64,000 nt of DNA from SKZT01 sp964478625 (GCA_964478625.1 CAYZJH010000012.1:1-64000), one strand, 5' to 3'; positions 43,776 through 53,604 are shown, counted from the first letter of the stretch. Notes: a model not told the origin generated them from the letters alone. Made by a program: numbers and translations.

Positions 43776-45467
43776 ATGCCGAATAATGAGCCCTCGTATG
43801 ATTTTATCCGGGAAATCGTTGCCAATGATCTTAACACTGGAAAACATAACTTTATCAGAACGCGGTTTCCTCCCGAACCCAACGGATATCTTCATATCGG
43901 CCACGCCAAGTCCATCTGCTTGAATTTTGGTATTGCTTCTCAATTCAACGGGCTGTGTAATTTACGTTTCGATGACACCAATCCTAGTAAGGAAGAAGTC
44001 GAATATGTGGAATCCATCAAGGAGGATGTTCGATGGCTTGGATTTACTTGGGATGACCGCGAATATTATGCATCCGACTACTTTGACCAGTTGTATGAAT
44101 TTGCCGTAAAACTGATCCGGAAAGGAAAAGCCTATGTATGCAGTCTGAGTCCGGAGCAAATTCGTGAATATCGTGGAACACTCACAGAACCGGGACAAGA
44201 CAGCCCTTACCGAAACCGCTCGGTGGAAGAAAATCTGGACCTGTTCCAACGGATGAGAGCCGGAGAATTCAAAGATGGCGAACATGTTCTCAGGGCCAAA
44301 ATCGATATGGCATCATCCAATATCAACCTGAGAGACCCCACCATTTATCGGATCAAACATGTCGCCCATCATCGCACCGGCAACAAATGGTGTATCTATC
44401 CCATGTATGATTTTACCCATTGCCTTTCTGATGCAATCGAAGGGATCACGCATTCCATTTGTACGTTGGAATTCGAAAACAACCGTCCTCTTTATGATTG
44501 GGTACTGGATACCCTTGAAACCGAATGCCATCCGCAGCAAATTGAATTTGCGAGGCTTAATTTGAATTATACGGTTCTTAGCAAACGGCGGTTAATACAA
44601 CTTGTGGAAGAAGGCCATGTTACGGGGTGGGATGATCCCCGGATGCCTACCATTTCGGGTATTCGACGCCGCGGATATACTCCGGAATCCATACGCAACT
44701 TCTGCGACAGGATCGGGGTCGCTAAACGCGACAGTATTGTGGATATGGAACTTCTGGAATTTGCCGTCAGAGAAGATCTAAATCAAAAGGCCAACCGGTT
44801 CATGGCGGTACTGGATCCATTGAAAGTGGTCATTGTCAATTATCCCCAAGACCAGGTGGAAGAACTGGAAGCCATCAATAATCCAGAAGATGAAAGCATG
44901 GGGAAACGAATGGTTCCTTTTTCCAGGGAACTTTTTATTGAGCGGGAAGATTTTCGTGAGAATCCACCAAATAAATTTTTCAGGCTGTGTCCGGGGGGTG
45001 AAGTTCGTCTTCGGTACGCTTACTATATTACTTGCCGGGAAGTCATCAAAGATAAAGATTCCGGAGAAATTACCGAACTCAGATGCACCTACGATCCGGA
45101 AACCCGGGGAGGCTGGTCCAAAGACAAACGAAAAGTCAAAGGCACCATCCATTGGGTATCTGCAGCCCATTCAGTGCCTGCGCAGGTCCGGCTTTATGAC
45201 CGTTTGTTTACCGTACCCAATCCCATGGATCAAAAGGACGGCAAAGATTTTAAGGATTATTTAAATCCGAATTCTCTTCAGGTCTTGACCCATAGCCGGG
45301 TAGAACCCGCCTTGTCGGAGCTTACTCCCGGAACTATCTGCCAGTTTGAACGTCAGGGATATTTTTGCGTCGATATGAAAGACTCCCGAAAGGATCTACC
45401 GGTATTCAACCGGACCGTCACGCTGCGGGACACCTGGGCCAAGATTGAAAAAAAAGTAAATCAATAG
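43776..45467 (+). CDS. glnS: glutaminyl-tRNA synthetase
   Basis: A 563-residue class I synthetase charging tRNA(Gln) directly. The HIGH motif lies in PPEPNGYLHIGHAKSICLNFG (about 32-52), the KMSKS-equivalent is VLSKRRL, and the Gln-binding region includes RFDDTNPSKE. The two C-terminal beta-barrel anticodon domains are present (GLNS is about 550 in E. coli). Its presence means the cell does not need GatCAB to make Gln-tRNA(Gln), which focuses the amidotransferase at 55 kb on Asn-tRNA. A DUF4388 regulator follows 18 bases downstream. Confidence 0.97.
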   Translation: MPNNEPSYDFIREIVANDLNTGKHNFIRTRFPPEPNGYLHIGHAKSICLNFGIASQFNGLCNLRFDDTNPSKEEVEYVESIKEDVRWLGFTWDDREYYASDYFDQLYEFAVKLIRKGKAYVCSLSPEQIREYRGTLTEPGQDSPYRNRSVEENLDLFQRMRAGEFKDGEHVLRAKIDMASSNINLRDPTIYRIKHVAHHRTGNKWCIYPMYDFTHCLSDAIEGITHSICTLEFENNRPLYDWVLDTLETECHPQQIEFARLNLNYTVLSKRRLIQLVEEGHVTGWDDPRMPTISGIRRRGYTPESIRNFCDRIGVAKRDSIVDMELLEFAVREDLNQKANRFMAVLDPLKVVIVNYPQDQVEELEAINNPEDESMGKRMVPFSRELFIEREDFRENPPNKFFRLCPGGEVRLRYAYYITCREVIKDKDSGEITELRCTYDPETRGGWSKDKRKVKGTIHWVSAAHSVPAQVRLYDRLFTVPNPMDQKDGKDFKDYLNPNSLQVLTHSRVEPALSELTPGTICQFERQGYFCVDMKDSRKDLPVFNRTVTLRDTWAKIEKKVNQ

Positions 45468-45485
45468 AGTTTCTATAGGTATTTT

Positions 45486-46691
45486 ATGGACAAAGTCCTT
45501 GTTGTCGACAAAGATCCTGCTTTTCTTGTCAGTCTGAAAAAAACATTTTCCAGCCTTCATCAGTTTGACATGACCTGCGCTCTGGATGGTAAAGAAGCCT
45601 TGAAAATTCTTTCCTCCGAGCGGGTTTCAGTCTTTGTTACAGATATCAATGCCGAAAAAGTGGACGGTATTGAACTTCTGGCATATATTTCCCAAAATCA
45701 TCAGGGGATGCCTTGTATTGTCATGTCGTCTTACGGAAAACCCTGGTTTTATAAGCCCTTGCAACAAAAAGAAATCCTTTATCATGTGGAAAAACCGGTG
45801 AGCATTGTAAGCCTTGTTTCAGCCATATTGGTCGGTTTGTCGCTAAAAGATGAAGAAGGCTTCAGTCGAGGCATGTCTTTAAACACCTTTTTACCGCTAA
45901 TCGAAATTGAACGAAAAACGTGCCGTCTTGAAGTCAGGGCACAGGCCAAAAAAGGGTTTCTTTATTTTGACGAAGGTGCCTTGATTGATGCTCACTATAA
46001 AAACTTCAGCTCGGAGGCAGCCGCTTCTGAAATGATGAAGTGGGAAAATTGTTCACTCTATTTAGGAGAGCTTCCGAGAAGACGCTACCAAAAACGAGTC
46101 AATGTTCCTCTGATGGAAATGGCCGGAGCCACCTGGAAAAAAGAGGTTTTGAAGGACGGGAGCATAAACCGGCAAGACTCGGAATCCAACCCGGATTTGG
46201 GTGAAGACATGGCCACCGCGGCAACCAGAATACGGTTCGGAATCCCCGTTTTGGTCAAACCGAATCAGTATGAAAATATCGGTATTGCTGAGCAGGTTGG
46301 TATCAAGATATTGAATTCTCAGGTTGAAAAGTTTAAATCGATTCGGGGCTATGTCGCCATCGGCATTTTGGATCAGAATTTTAGCTTGATTGCCAGTGAT
46401 TATGCCGATAATGAAGTCATCATTTCGGACCTCGCCAGGGCTTTCAAGCCTGTTTTAAGCCAATGTTCCGAGATCACCATAAAATATGGTTTTTCAGAAT
46501 GCAGACTGACTTCTTACCATACAAAAAATGTCGTTATTCAAATTCTTTATTCTTCACAACCGAATCTTCCCTCTTTTTACCTGATCGGAATCACAAAGAG
46601 CGGCGGAAACTGGTTTTTTATGAAATTTGAGCTGGAGAACCTGGAAAACCAGTTAATCGAAGCAATGAAAAAACCGATTAATATCAAATAA
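45486..46691 (+). CDS. response-regulator-like protein with DUF4388 domain
   Basis: A 401-residue protein in three parts: a receiver (about 1-120: VLVVDKDPAFLV, phospho-Asp in FVTDINAEKVDG, lysine in HVEKPVS), a DUF4388 domain (about 130-230: MSLNTFLPLIEIERKTCRL and GFLYFDEGALIDAHY), and a C-terminal profilin/roadblock-like region (about 265-395). DUF4388 domains are common in deltaproteobacterial regulators near motility or signalling GTPases; no DNA-binding domain is seen. It lies directly after glnS but is probably unrelated in function. Confidence 0.82.
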   Translation: MDKVLVVDKDPAFLVSLKKTFSSLHQFDMTCALDGKEALKILSSERVSVFVTDINAEKVDGIELLAYISQNHQGMPCIVMSSYGKPWFYKPLQQKEILYHVEKPVSIVSLVSAILVGLSLKDEEGFSRGMSLNTFLPLIEIERKTCRLEVRAQAKKGFLYFDEGALIDAHYKNFSSEAAASEMMKWENCSLYLGELPRRRYQKRVNVPLMEMAGATWKKEVLKDGSINRQDSESNPDLGEDMATAATRIRFGIPVLVKPNQYENIGIAEQVGIKILNSQVEKFKSIRGYVAIGILDQNFSLIASDYADNEVIISDLARAFKPVLSQCSEITIKYGFSECRLTSYHTKNVVIQILYSSQPNLPSFYLIGITKSGGNWFFMKFELENLENQLIEAMKKPINIK

Positions 46692-46721
46692 TATCAAACC
46701 GCGAAGGAGTTTTGATTCTCA

Positions 46722-48758
46722 ATGAAACCGCGCATTATAGAAATCATTATAGATGGATACGGATATAATCCTGATGTTGAAATTGACATTTTGAAGTCTG
46801 CATTCACCGCATTGACTGCACAAGAAAAAACTATATTTGAAAAAGTGATCCTGGAAGAGCTGAAAGAAGCCGGACATTCTATGTCACCGGAGTCGGCTTT
46901 TATCATGGCCTTTAACCGAAACCCCCTGAATGTCCATTTTTGTAAAAGCTTTAAAAAGGAAATTGAAAATATTCCGCCCGAATCGTCCGCATGGCTCCAC
47001 CATCGTGTTTCAGAGATTCAAAACACCCATCCAAAATTTGTAAAAGGAATTTATCATCTCATCTGTACTCTTGCCAAAGAAAAACATTATGCTGCATGGG
47101 CCGCCCGAACTCCTTTTATTGATTACTTAAGGAATCACTACCCGTCGGTATCCACGAAAAGCTCAGGGGTGGATGCCGGATATGAAGATTTAACTCCTGA
47201 AGTACAAGGAAACTCGGAAACCGGGCATCAGCAACTGGGCAATTTTGTCGTAGCCCCTCAAGTACCTCTTGAAATTGCCATAGATATTGAAAACGGAACC
47301 TTCTACCAGAATCCAACACTTAACGCAGCGATTGAAGAAGCGAAAGCAAAAAACACCAATTTAAATGTCACCATGATGGTTTCCGGAGAATATGGCGATG
47401 ATGGCCGTGTGCACAGCTGTTGGAATCATTTGGAAAGTTTTCTGAAGATGGTGTTTTTACATCATCATTTTGATCCTGATAAATTCAGATTTCAGGCTAT
47501 TTTGGATGGAAGAGATGCCCCATTGAAAAGTTCCCTGGAAATGGAAGGTAAAAAATACGGGTTCCTGCACAAACTCAGAAACTTGATGGAATCCTACGAT
47601 GCTTTAGAGTCTGTTGCATGGATTCTCGGCCGCGGATATGCCATGGACCGGGATTATGAAGAAGAGCGGACCCGTTTGGATTATAAACTTTTGACGGACG
47701 CTGAAGGTATTGAAGCGGAAAATTTCGATGACGCCGTCAATATCGTCCAAAAATTACATAATGACAATATCTTTGACCCTTTTGTAAAACCCATTGCCAT
47801 TAAAGATAAACATAAAAAACTGAGGAAAATTGAGCCAAATGATATTCTGGTTGATTTAAACTTTAGGGCTGACCGCCAAAGGGCAAGAATCGCAGCACTT
47901 TTGAACGCTGAAAAATTTCTTCAAACCGAGGCCGGGAAAAAAAACAAATCCTGGAAATTGGACTGGCTTAAAAAAGATCTTAACCTTTCCGTCTACTGTA
48001 TTACGGAATACCATCCGGATTTATTAAATTACGGCGCCAAAATTGCCTATGCCATCAAACCCCAGCCGTTTAACTTTATCTCCATTTTGAGCAAATATTT
48101 TAAAGGCTCGAACCGGCCGTTCAAGTATTTGCTGGTTGCCGAAAGCACCAAAGCCGTACATATGGGGTATTTTATCAGAGGCCGAAGAGAATCCATTGAG
48201 GAAAAAGATGTAGAAACCCGGTTTATTATCCCCTCATACGCCGAAGATCACGGAATTTTTACAGACGACGACTATTATAAAACACCACAGATGAAAGCCT
48301 TTGAAATCGGAGGAAAGCTTCTCAATGAATTCGCCCTTGGAATTTATGACCTGGTCATAACCAATTTTTCAAATCCCGACATGTTGGGGCATCTGGTGGG
48401 TAAACATTTCAACGAGGGTGTCCGCGGTCTTGAAGTAATTGATCATGTTGTCGAATCGATTGTCAAATTCGCCCTGAAAGAGGACTCATATGTCATTATT
48501 ACTTCAGATCATGGAAATATTGAGGATTTCAGTTCCTCACATTCACTGAACCATATTATCACCACGTTTATTTCAACCCACCAAAACATCATCCTGAACA
48601 AGAAACCAGGAGAATACATCAGGCCTTTCGATATTCCCTGGGCCATTACGGAACTGCTTGGGGTAACAGCAGAAATCGAAAAAGCAATTCCCGAAATACC
48701 TGAATGGATCAAGCGGAAAAATCTGGCTGGGAAACCGCCTATAAAACTGTTGGACTGA
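46722..48758 (+). CDS. enlarged alkaline-phosphatase-superfamily phosphoglycerate-mutase-like protein
   Basis: A 678-residue relative of cofactor-independent phosphoglycerate mutase; ordinary iPGM has about 510. It keeps a metal motif DGYG near the N-terminus, the catalytic Ser in VQGNSETGHQQLG, the DGRDAP and IDF-like substrate regions, NFSNPDMLGHLVGKHFNEG (the DMVGHTG equivalent) and TSDHGNIEDF. Extra blocks occur at about 30-130, before the Ser, and at about 330-430. It may be a phosphomutase or phosphatase with another substrate; iPGM activity is not certain. The RBS AAGGAGTTTT is 10 bases before ATG. Confidence 0.75.
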   Translation: MKPRIIEIIIDGYGYNPDVEIDILKSAFTALTAQEKTIFEKVILEELKEAGHSMSPESAFIMAFNRNPLNVHFCKSFKKEIENIPPESSAWLHHRVSEIQNTHPKFVKGIYHLICTLAKEKHYAAWAARTPFIDYLRNHYPSVSTKSSGVDAGYEDLTPEVQGNSETGHQQLGNFVVAPQVPLEIAIDIENGTFYQNPTLNAAIEEAKAKNTNLNVTMMVSGEYGDDGRVHSCWNHLESFLKMVFLHHHFDPDKFRFQAILDGRDAPLKSSLEMEGKKYGFLHKLRNLMESYDALESVAWILGRGYAMDRDYEEERTRLDYKLLTDAEGIEAENFDDAVNIVQKLHNDNIFDPFVKPIAIKDKHKKLRKIEPNDILVDLNFRADRQRARIAALLNAEKFLQTEAGKKNKSWKLDWLKKDLNLSVYCITEYHPDLLNYGAKIAYAIKPQPFNFISILSKYFKGSNRPFKYLLVAESTKAVHMGYFIRGRRESIEEKDVETRFIIPSYAEDHGIFTDDDYYKTPQMKAFEIGGKLLNEFALGIYDLVITNFSNPDMLGHLVGKHFNEGVRGLEVIDHVVESIVKFALKEDSYVIITSDHGNIEDFSSSHSLNHIITTFISTHQNIILNKKPGEYIRPFDIPWAITELLGVTAEIEKAIPEIPEWIKRKNLAGKPPIKLLD

Positions 48759-48771
48759 GGCTGGGTATCAC

Positions 48772-49995
48772 TTAATGATTTGACCATTGAGACAAGAGTC
48801 TGTTGACGCTGATCACCGGATCTTTATTTAGAACCGTTTTCATGTATTCAAGGTTCAGAATACTTTTCATCTCTTCCTTGGTGAGCTGATTCAGGTACTC
48901 CGGACTTGTGAAAAAATCATTCAGCTTTTTATTCTTAAACACGTCATCCTGAGGATACCGTTCTTTAAGATTTTGAAAATACGCACTAATTTCTGTTCTC
49001 ATGTCTTCAATGGACAACATGGCGATTTGGGAAAAGGCAACGGCTAGTTCTTCGGGTTTTGGAAGGTTCGGGTTTTCCAAAACCGTTTTAAAACCGGTTT
49101 CAAATCGTCTGATGCCTTCCTGGATGTGGTGTCTTTTCACCATGTTGATACTGGCGGCTCCGGCGTTAAGCCATTTAAACATGGCACACTTGACCAAAGG
49201 CGTATCGGATCGCTCAACAAATACGGTGATGGAAAATGATTCGTACATATACGGAGTCACCCAACCAAGTCCGGACTTGTTTACTCCGGTTTCCTGGGTA
49301 TACAGATAATTCCAGTCGTTATCCCCTCCCACAGCATAAGCCTTTTTTCCAGGTGCCTTATCCCGTTGACTGGATATGGAAAAAAATACATTTTGATTTT
49401 TGTACCTGCTTAAAACTAAAAGCCTGTCCATATCATAGCTGTAATATGTCCAGGAAGACATGTCCGGGGTTGTCGATTCGTGTTGGATTCCCCGAATGAG
49501 TTGGAAATGGCCCTCCTCAACAGGGTAATTCCAGTGCCAGGATTTGCTTCCTTGCTGAACCCCGTTAAAATCTTTCCAGTAAGAAAGCCGGACAGAACTG
49601 GGGATTACCGCCTGAGACGGAATCTTGCCGGTGTAGGCGTATTGGATAATTTTATCCAATTTCTGATCAATTTCAAATTCATGATATGCCGATTGTGCAT
49701 TAAAGTTGTCTTCCGAATAATAGAGTGCAGGCCATGTTTTATTCCGGGATGAAACAAAATCGATTACCGGAGCAATATGGGCCATGGCAATTTCTTCATT
49801 GTTATCGACATCCAGAAGGCCAAGGAGGTATTGGAGGCTTTCCAAGACAGGTTTCGGAAGCCGAATTTCTGGTGGGTTCGAACTTGCCAGGGTCTGTGAC
49901 GAAAGAACATAAAAAAATAATCCTACAACTACCGGGAATAATACTTTTCGAGATTTTTTCCAGAAGGAACCATCTGTTTTTTTTATCATATTCAC
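48772..49995 (-). CDS. exported protein of unknown function
   Basis: A 407-residue protein that I cannot assign to a family. An N-terminal signal peptide (KSRKVLFPVVVGLFFYVLSSQTLAS) is followed by a soluble region with aromatic-rich segments (YYSYDMDRLLVLSRYKNQNV and GGDNDWNYLYTQETG) and a helical C-terminus. No lipobox or further membrane segment is seen. It is likely periplasmic or secreted. It ends 14 bases from the convergent mutase-like gene. Confidence 0.7.
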   Translation of the reverse strand: MNMIKKTDGSFWKKSRKVLFPVVVGLFFYVLSSQTLASSNPPEIRLPKPVLESLQYLLGLLDVDNNEEIAMAHIAPVIDFVSSRNKTWPALYYSEDNFNAQSAYHEFEIDQKLDKIIQYAYTGKIPSQAVIPSSVRLSYWKDFNGVQQGSKSWHWNYPVEEGHFQLIRGIQHESTTPDMSSWTYYSYDMDRLLVLSRYKNQNVFFSISSQRDKAPGKKAYAVGGDNDWNYLYTQETGVNKSGLGWVTPYMYESFSITVFVERSDTPLVKCAMFKWLNAGAASINMVKRHHIQEGIRRFETGFKTVLENPNLPKPEELAVAFSQIAMLSIEDMRTEISAYFQNLKERYPQDDVFKNKKLNDFFTSPEYLNQLTKEEMKSILNLEYMKTVLNKDPVISVNRLLSQWSNH

Positions 49996-50024
49996 TATTT
50001 TTTTTCGAGGTGTCGGTTAATGTA

Positions 50025-50168
50025 ATGAGTCTTTTCATCAAACCGGACTTGATTCGCAATGGGATGATCCTTTTTCGCGAATCCGGATTTGATGTAATTA
50101 TGTCCGAGTATCCGAAAAATCCTTCATGTTTTGACTATACCACCATTGGATTACAGGAAGCAATATGA
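50025..50168 (+). pseudogene. possible 47-aa ORF or gene fragment
   Basis: The frame ends SGFDVIMSEYPKNPSCFDYTTIGLQEAI, a composition that looks like real protein, perhaps the C-terminal remnant of a lost gene. There is no convincing ribosome site or recognisable family. Kept as a low-confidence entry. Confidence 0.25.
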
Positions 50169-50302
50169 ATGAAACAACTATTTGTTCCAATGAACTGAAA
50201 AATCAGCTTGACAATTTACGATACTTTATCTTATCAGCATAACAATCAATCGCAATATGAAATTGCGTGTCACTAAATATTATCCTGGCAGTAAAAAGTT
50301 CT

Positions 50303-50428
50303 CCGTCATGCCGGACTTGATCCGGCATCCAGAAAAACCAGCTTCCTTAATCCAGCTGGATAGCGCTGCGCTTCACTTCGTGCCCAGCCCCCGGTTCAAA
50401 CCCGGGGATGGCTTTGCCGGAATGACGA
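50303..50428. repeat. repeat family 2, full copy
   Basis: About 125 bp with inverted ends CCGTCATGCCGGACTTGATC and GCCGGAATGACG. Internal pairs include TCAAACCCGGGGATGG. A partial, inverted copy lies at 737-801, and the end motif recurs inside family 1 outer arms at 14.1 and 39.2 kb. It lies about 160 bp upstream of the TonB receptor gene. Confidence 0.7.
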
Positions 50429-50515
50429 TACATTAAAATCGATAATAATGTATTTCAGGGACTCAGGAGAAGTTAAGACTGTCAAGTAATTATAATAAAG
50501 CCAAATTGATTTAAG

Positions 50516-50569
50516 CCACGAAGGCTCATTCGGAAAAGAGTTTCCGAAAAGAATTCGTGGTTTTTTTTT
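50516..50569 (+). terminator. terminator-like hairpin in the leader of the TonB receptor gene (possible attenuator)
   Basis: CCACGAA pairs with TTCGTGG; inside it TCGGAAA pairs with TTTCCGA around AGAG. Nine Ts follow directly, then the ribosome site AAAGGAG and the ATG at 50589. No gene ends just upstream on this strand, so the stem could regulate entry into the receptor gene. No known riboswitch was recognised. Confidence 0.6.
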
Positions 50570-50588
50570 GCCTAAAGGAGAAAATAAA

Positions 50589-52673
50589 ATGAAAAGGTCA
50601 GCTCTGATCATGGTTTGGTTTCTGGTGTTTCTTACCCTTGGTATCCAAAAAGCTCCTGCCACAGAGGATGATTCCAGTTATGGCAAGGATTCGGTTTCCG
50701 AAATGCAGGAAGCTGCCGCTGAAACAGATGACGGGGTATATCAATTGGATGATATTGTCATTACCGCAACCAAAACACCAAGGACCCCGGGAAACATTAC
50801 CCAGAAAGTCTCTATCATCAGTGAGGAAGAAATCAGAAACAGGATTATCGGAAAGGGCAATATTGCGGAAATTCTCTCATACGAACCCGGCAATTTTGCC
50901 AGTGTACTTTCCAGAAATGACGCCAACTGGGGCTCTTCGGGGGGACTGGCTCAAAAATACAAAAGCTATCTGCTTGATGGTCTTCCGGTTGATTCCTTTG
51001 TGGATCCTCAAAACCTTGATGTCTGGGCTTTTGAAAGAATGGAAAACCAGCGTGGACCGGCTGCTGTTCTTTATCCCAATTACCTTTTTATGGACTTTGC
51101 TGGAAATCAGTCCGCCCTTGCCGGTACGACCAATTTGATTTTAAAGGAATATATCACCAAACCAAAATCAGAAATTCAGGCTTATTACGGATCCTACGAT
51201 ACTTACGGAGCCAGGTTTTTTCACCAGCAGCGAGCTGAAAACCTTCATCTCTTTTTCGGAGGCCACCATGAGTCTTCGGATTATACCAACTATGGAACCA
51301 GAGACTCCTGGCTTAACATGATCAAAGATCCGGAATATGAAAAGACAAAACTTTACCTGCGGGGTTCATATTTCATTAACGATTCTTTAGACCATAAGAT
51401 CAATTTTTTCGCCCATCGCACCTGGCATGACGGAGACGCAGGACGACCCAACCGCGATTTCGATCATGAATATTCCACTGTTCAGGCAGGGTATTCTTTC
51501 CCGCTTTCTGATGTCTTAGAGGGTTCGATCAAACTGGGGTATCGAAAATATGAACGAACCTGGGAGGAGGATAATTTTCCCACCAATTTGAGTTTAAGAT
51601 CTGAAAATGGGGTCGATCAGGAAATAATTCCGGGAGATATCTCATTTTCCTTTTCTCATCTAAAGAACAGCCGCCTGACATTCGGCACTGATTTTCAGTT
51701 TGCTACCTATGAAACCTATGAAGAAGTATCCGAAAAGATTACCGGAAATGATGCCGAGGCTCGTCAATTCGGCCTGTATGCTCAGGAAGAACTGGTATTG
51801 GATGATCTGACCCTCAGATTTGGCGGACGATACAATTATACAAAACACAAAATCGACCTTTTGGGGGGCCAACCTCCTGGAGAAAGCAGCGAGTCTTGGG
51901 ATAAATTCCTCTGGAGTGCCGGTGCACGCTATCTATTTACAGATACCTTTTCTGTCTATTCGAATGTTGGCACCAGTTTTCTGGCTCCTTCCCTTAAATC
52001 AGTGGGGGGTACCATAAAACTCAGCGACAAGGGGGTTATCGGAAAAGACGGGCACCTTCCCAATCCGGGCCTGGAACCAGAAGAGGGTATCGGAGTGGAT
52101 CTTGGATTTGATTTTCAGGCGACCCCTGATGTTTATTTTGGCATTCGCGGGTTTTACAATAAAATCGATGACCAGATCGTTCAGGTGGTGGTCAGCGAAA
52201 ATCCTTCCCAATCCCAGGATATCAACGCCGGTAAGACAAAATCTTATGGAATGGAAGCCGAAATACGGCATAAACCCATAGACTGGATGGAATGGTTTGC
52301 CAACTATACCTATACCAACAGTGAGATCAAAAACTCCAGGGACCCGGATCAGGATGGGGCAGAAGTTCCTTTCGTACCCGAGCACATGGGAAACGTCGGG
52401 ATGTTTTTCAGATGTCCCTATGATTTTACCGCCAGTGTTTATGTTCAATTTGTCGGAAAAATCTATGACAGCACATCAAAAAGGGACAGATCGGCATTTT
52501 CATCCTATGAACTTCTGAACGCCAAAGCGGAAAAGCTTCTGGTTCATCAGGAAAATCTGCTTCTCAGCCTCTACCTGGATTTGTACAATATCGGCAATAA
52601 AAAATTTAAAATGCCATGGCAGTTTCAGGATCCCGGTTTTTCAGCTACCGGAGGTGTTCGGATCGTATTTTAG
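50589..52673 (+). CDS. TonB-dependent outer-membrane receptor
   Basis: About 694 residues. A signal peptide (MKRSALIMVWFLVFLTLGIQ) is followed by a TonB-box-like DDIVITATKTP, a plug domain (GNIAEILSYEPG, YLLDGLPVDSFVDPQN, ENQRGPAAVLYPN) and a beta-barrel with aromatic strands, ending in GGVRIVF, the C-terminal Phe of outer-membrane barrels. It starts at ATG 50589 after AAAGGAG; an in-frame alternative start seven codons upstream lacks its own ribosome site. The ligand (metal chelate, corrinoid or other) is not readable. A terminator-like hairpin stands directly upstream. Confidence 0.92.
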   Translation: MKRSALIMVWFLVFLTLGIQKAPATEDDSSYGKDSVSEMQEAAAETDDGVYQLDDIVITATKTPRTPGNITQKVSIISEEEIRNRIIGKGNIAEILSYEPGNFASVLSRNDANWGSSGGLAQKYKSYLLDGLPVDSFVDPQNLDVWAFERMENQRGPAAVLYPNYLFMDFAGNQSALAGTTNLILKEYITKPKSEIQAYYGSYDTYGARFFHQQRAENLHLFFGGHHESSDYTNYGTRDSWLNMIKDPEYEKTKLYLRGSYFINDSLDHKINFFAHRTWHDGDAGRPNRDFDHEYSTVQAGYSFPLSDVLEGSIKLGYRKYERTWEEDNFPTNLSLRSENGVDQEIIPGDISFSFSHLKNSRLTFGTDFQFATYETYEEVSEKITGNDAEARQFGLYAQEELVLDDLTLRFGGRYNYTKHKIDLLGGQPPGESSESWDKFLWSAGARYLFTDTFSVYSNVGTSFLAPSLKSVGGTIKLSDKGVIGKDGHLPNPGLEPEEGIGVDLGFDFQATPDVYFGIRGFYNKIDDQIVQVVVSENPSQSQDINAGKTKSYGMEAEIRHKPIDWMEWFANYTYTNSEIKNSRDPDQDGAEVPFVPEHMGNVGMFFRCPYDFTASVYVQFVGKIYDSTSKRDRSAFSSYELLNAKAEKLLVHQENLLLSLYLDLYNIGNKKFKMPWQFQDPGFSATGGVRIVF

Positions 52674-52690
52674 TTTAGTTTAACCCGATC

Positions 52691-52739
52691 TGAGCGATCA
52701 GGATCCGATGATTCCTCTATCTTCCGACCTGATCGCTCA
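52691..52739 (+). other. 11-bp inverted repeat after the TonB receptor gene
   Basis: GAGCGATCAGG and CCTGATCGCTC form a perfect stem around a 27-base loop. No U-run follows, so it is not a classic terminator; it could still end or stabilise the transcript. Confidence 0.5.
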
Positions 52740-52938
52740 ATCCATTAAAAGTTGACTTGTGCATGGCAAGCATCTAAAATTTCCCCACATGACACTCTTT
52801 TTCCGTAATTTCTGATAAATTGAGATTATCTTGTCGATTTTCGGTTTTGCAGGTCTTCTGCTTCGCTAAAAACGACAGGAACTCCTTTTGTCAACGCATT
52901 ACCGGAGCATCATTATTCAAAACTGGAGAGCATCAGGT

Positions 52939-53604
52939 ATGAAAATTACCCCGAACTTGCACGCATTTATCTGGAATTCCATGACCACCAACAATTGCAA
53001 TACCTATATGATCGATGGTTCAAAACGGATTCTGATCGATCCGGGGCATGCCGATCTTTTCAGCCATGTTCGGCAAGGACTCCATGAACTCGGCTTGACA
53101 ATTAAAGATATCGACTTGCTCATCTGCACCCATGCCCATCCTGACCATCTGGAGTCTGCCGCCTTGTTTAAAAAGGAACAGGTTCCCTTTGCAATTCATG
53201 AAAGGGAGTGGAACTGGCTGAAAGAAATGGAAATTTATATTCGCGGAGCTTATGGGCAGGGAATCGAGGCGATCCAGCCGGATTTTCTGCTAACGGAAGG
53301 TCAACTGTCGCTGGAATCGACACAGCTTTGGGTAATTCATACCCCTGGTCATTCCAAAGGGTCGATTTGTCTGTATTGGACCGAAGAAAACGCCTTGTTT
53401 ACAGGGGACCTGGTTTTTAAATCAGGTTTTGGAAGAACCGACCTTCCCGGAGGCAACATGGAACAACTCAGGGCCAGCATCAAAAAAGTCTCGGAACTTG
53501 ATATCAAATGGCTCCTTCCCGGGCACGGCAATATTATCAGCGGGATCAACGAGGTTAAAGCCAATTTCGATCATATCCAGGAGCTGATGATGACCTATTA
53601 TTGA
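52939..53604 (+). CDS. MBL-fold metallo-hydrolase
   Basis: A 221-residue metallo-beta-lactamase-fold hydrolase of the glyoxalase II-like group. Metal motifs are THAHPDHLESA (HxHxDH), IHTPGHSKGS, FTGDLVF (bridging Asp) and the C-terminal LPGHGN. The N-terminus NCNTYMIDGSKRILIDPGH is typical. I start it at ATG 52939 after GGAGAGCATCAGGT; upstream in-frame sequence has no family similarity. The substrate is unknown. A coiled-coil gene converges and overlaps it by 7 bases. Confidence 0.9.
   Translation: MKITPNLHAFIWNSMTTNNCNTYMIDGSKRILIDPGHADLFSHVRQGLHELGLTIKDIDLLICTHAHPDHLESAALFKKEQVPFAIHEREWNWLKEMEIYIRGAYGQGIEAIQPDFLLTEGQLSLESTQLWVIHTPGHSKGSICLYWTEENALFTGDLVFKSGFGRTDLPGGNMEQLRASIKKVSELDIKWLLPGHGNIISGINEVKANFDHIQELMMTYY

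Noticed and set aside
49725..50168. 147-codon plus-strand frame across the promoter side of the exported-protein gene
   Set aside because: Most of it is antisense to the N-terminus and signal of the minus-strand gene. Only the last 47 codons look protein-like and are listed separately with low confidence.
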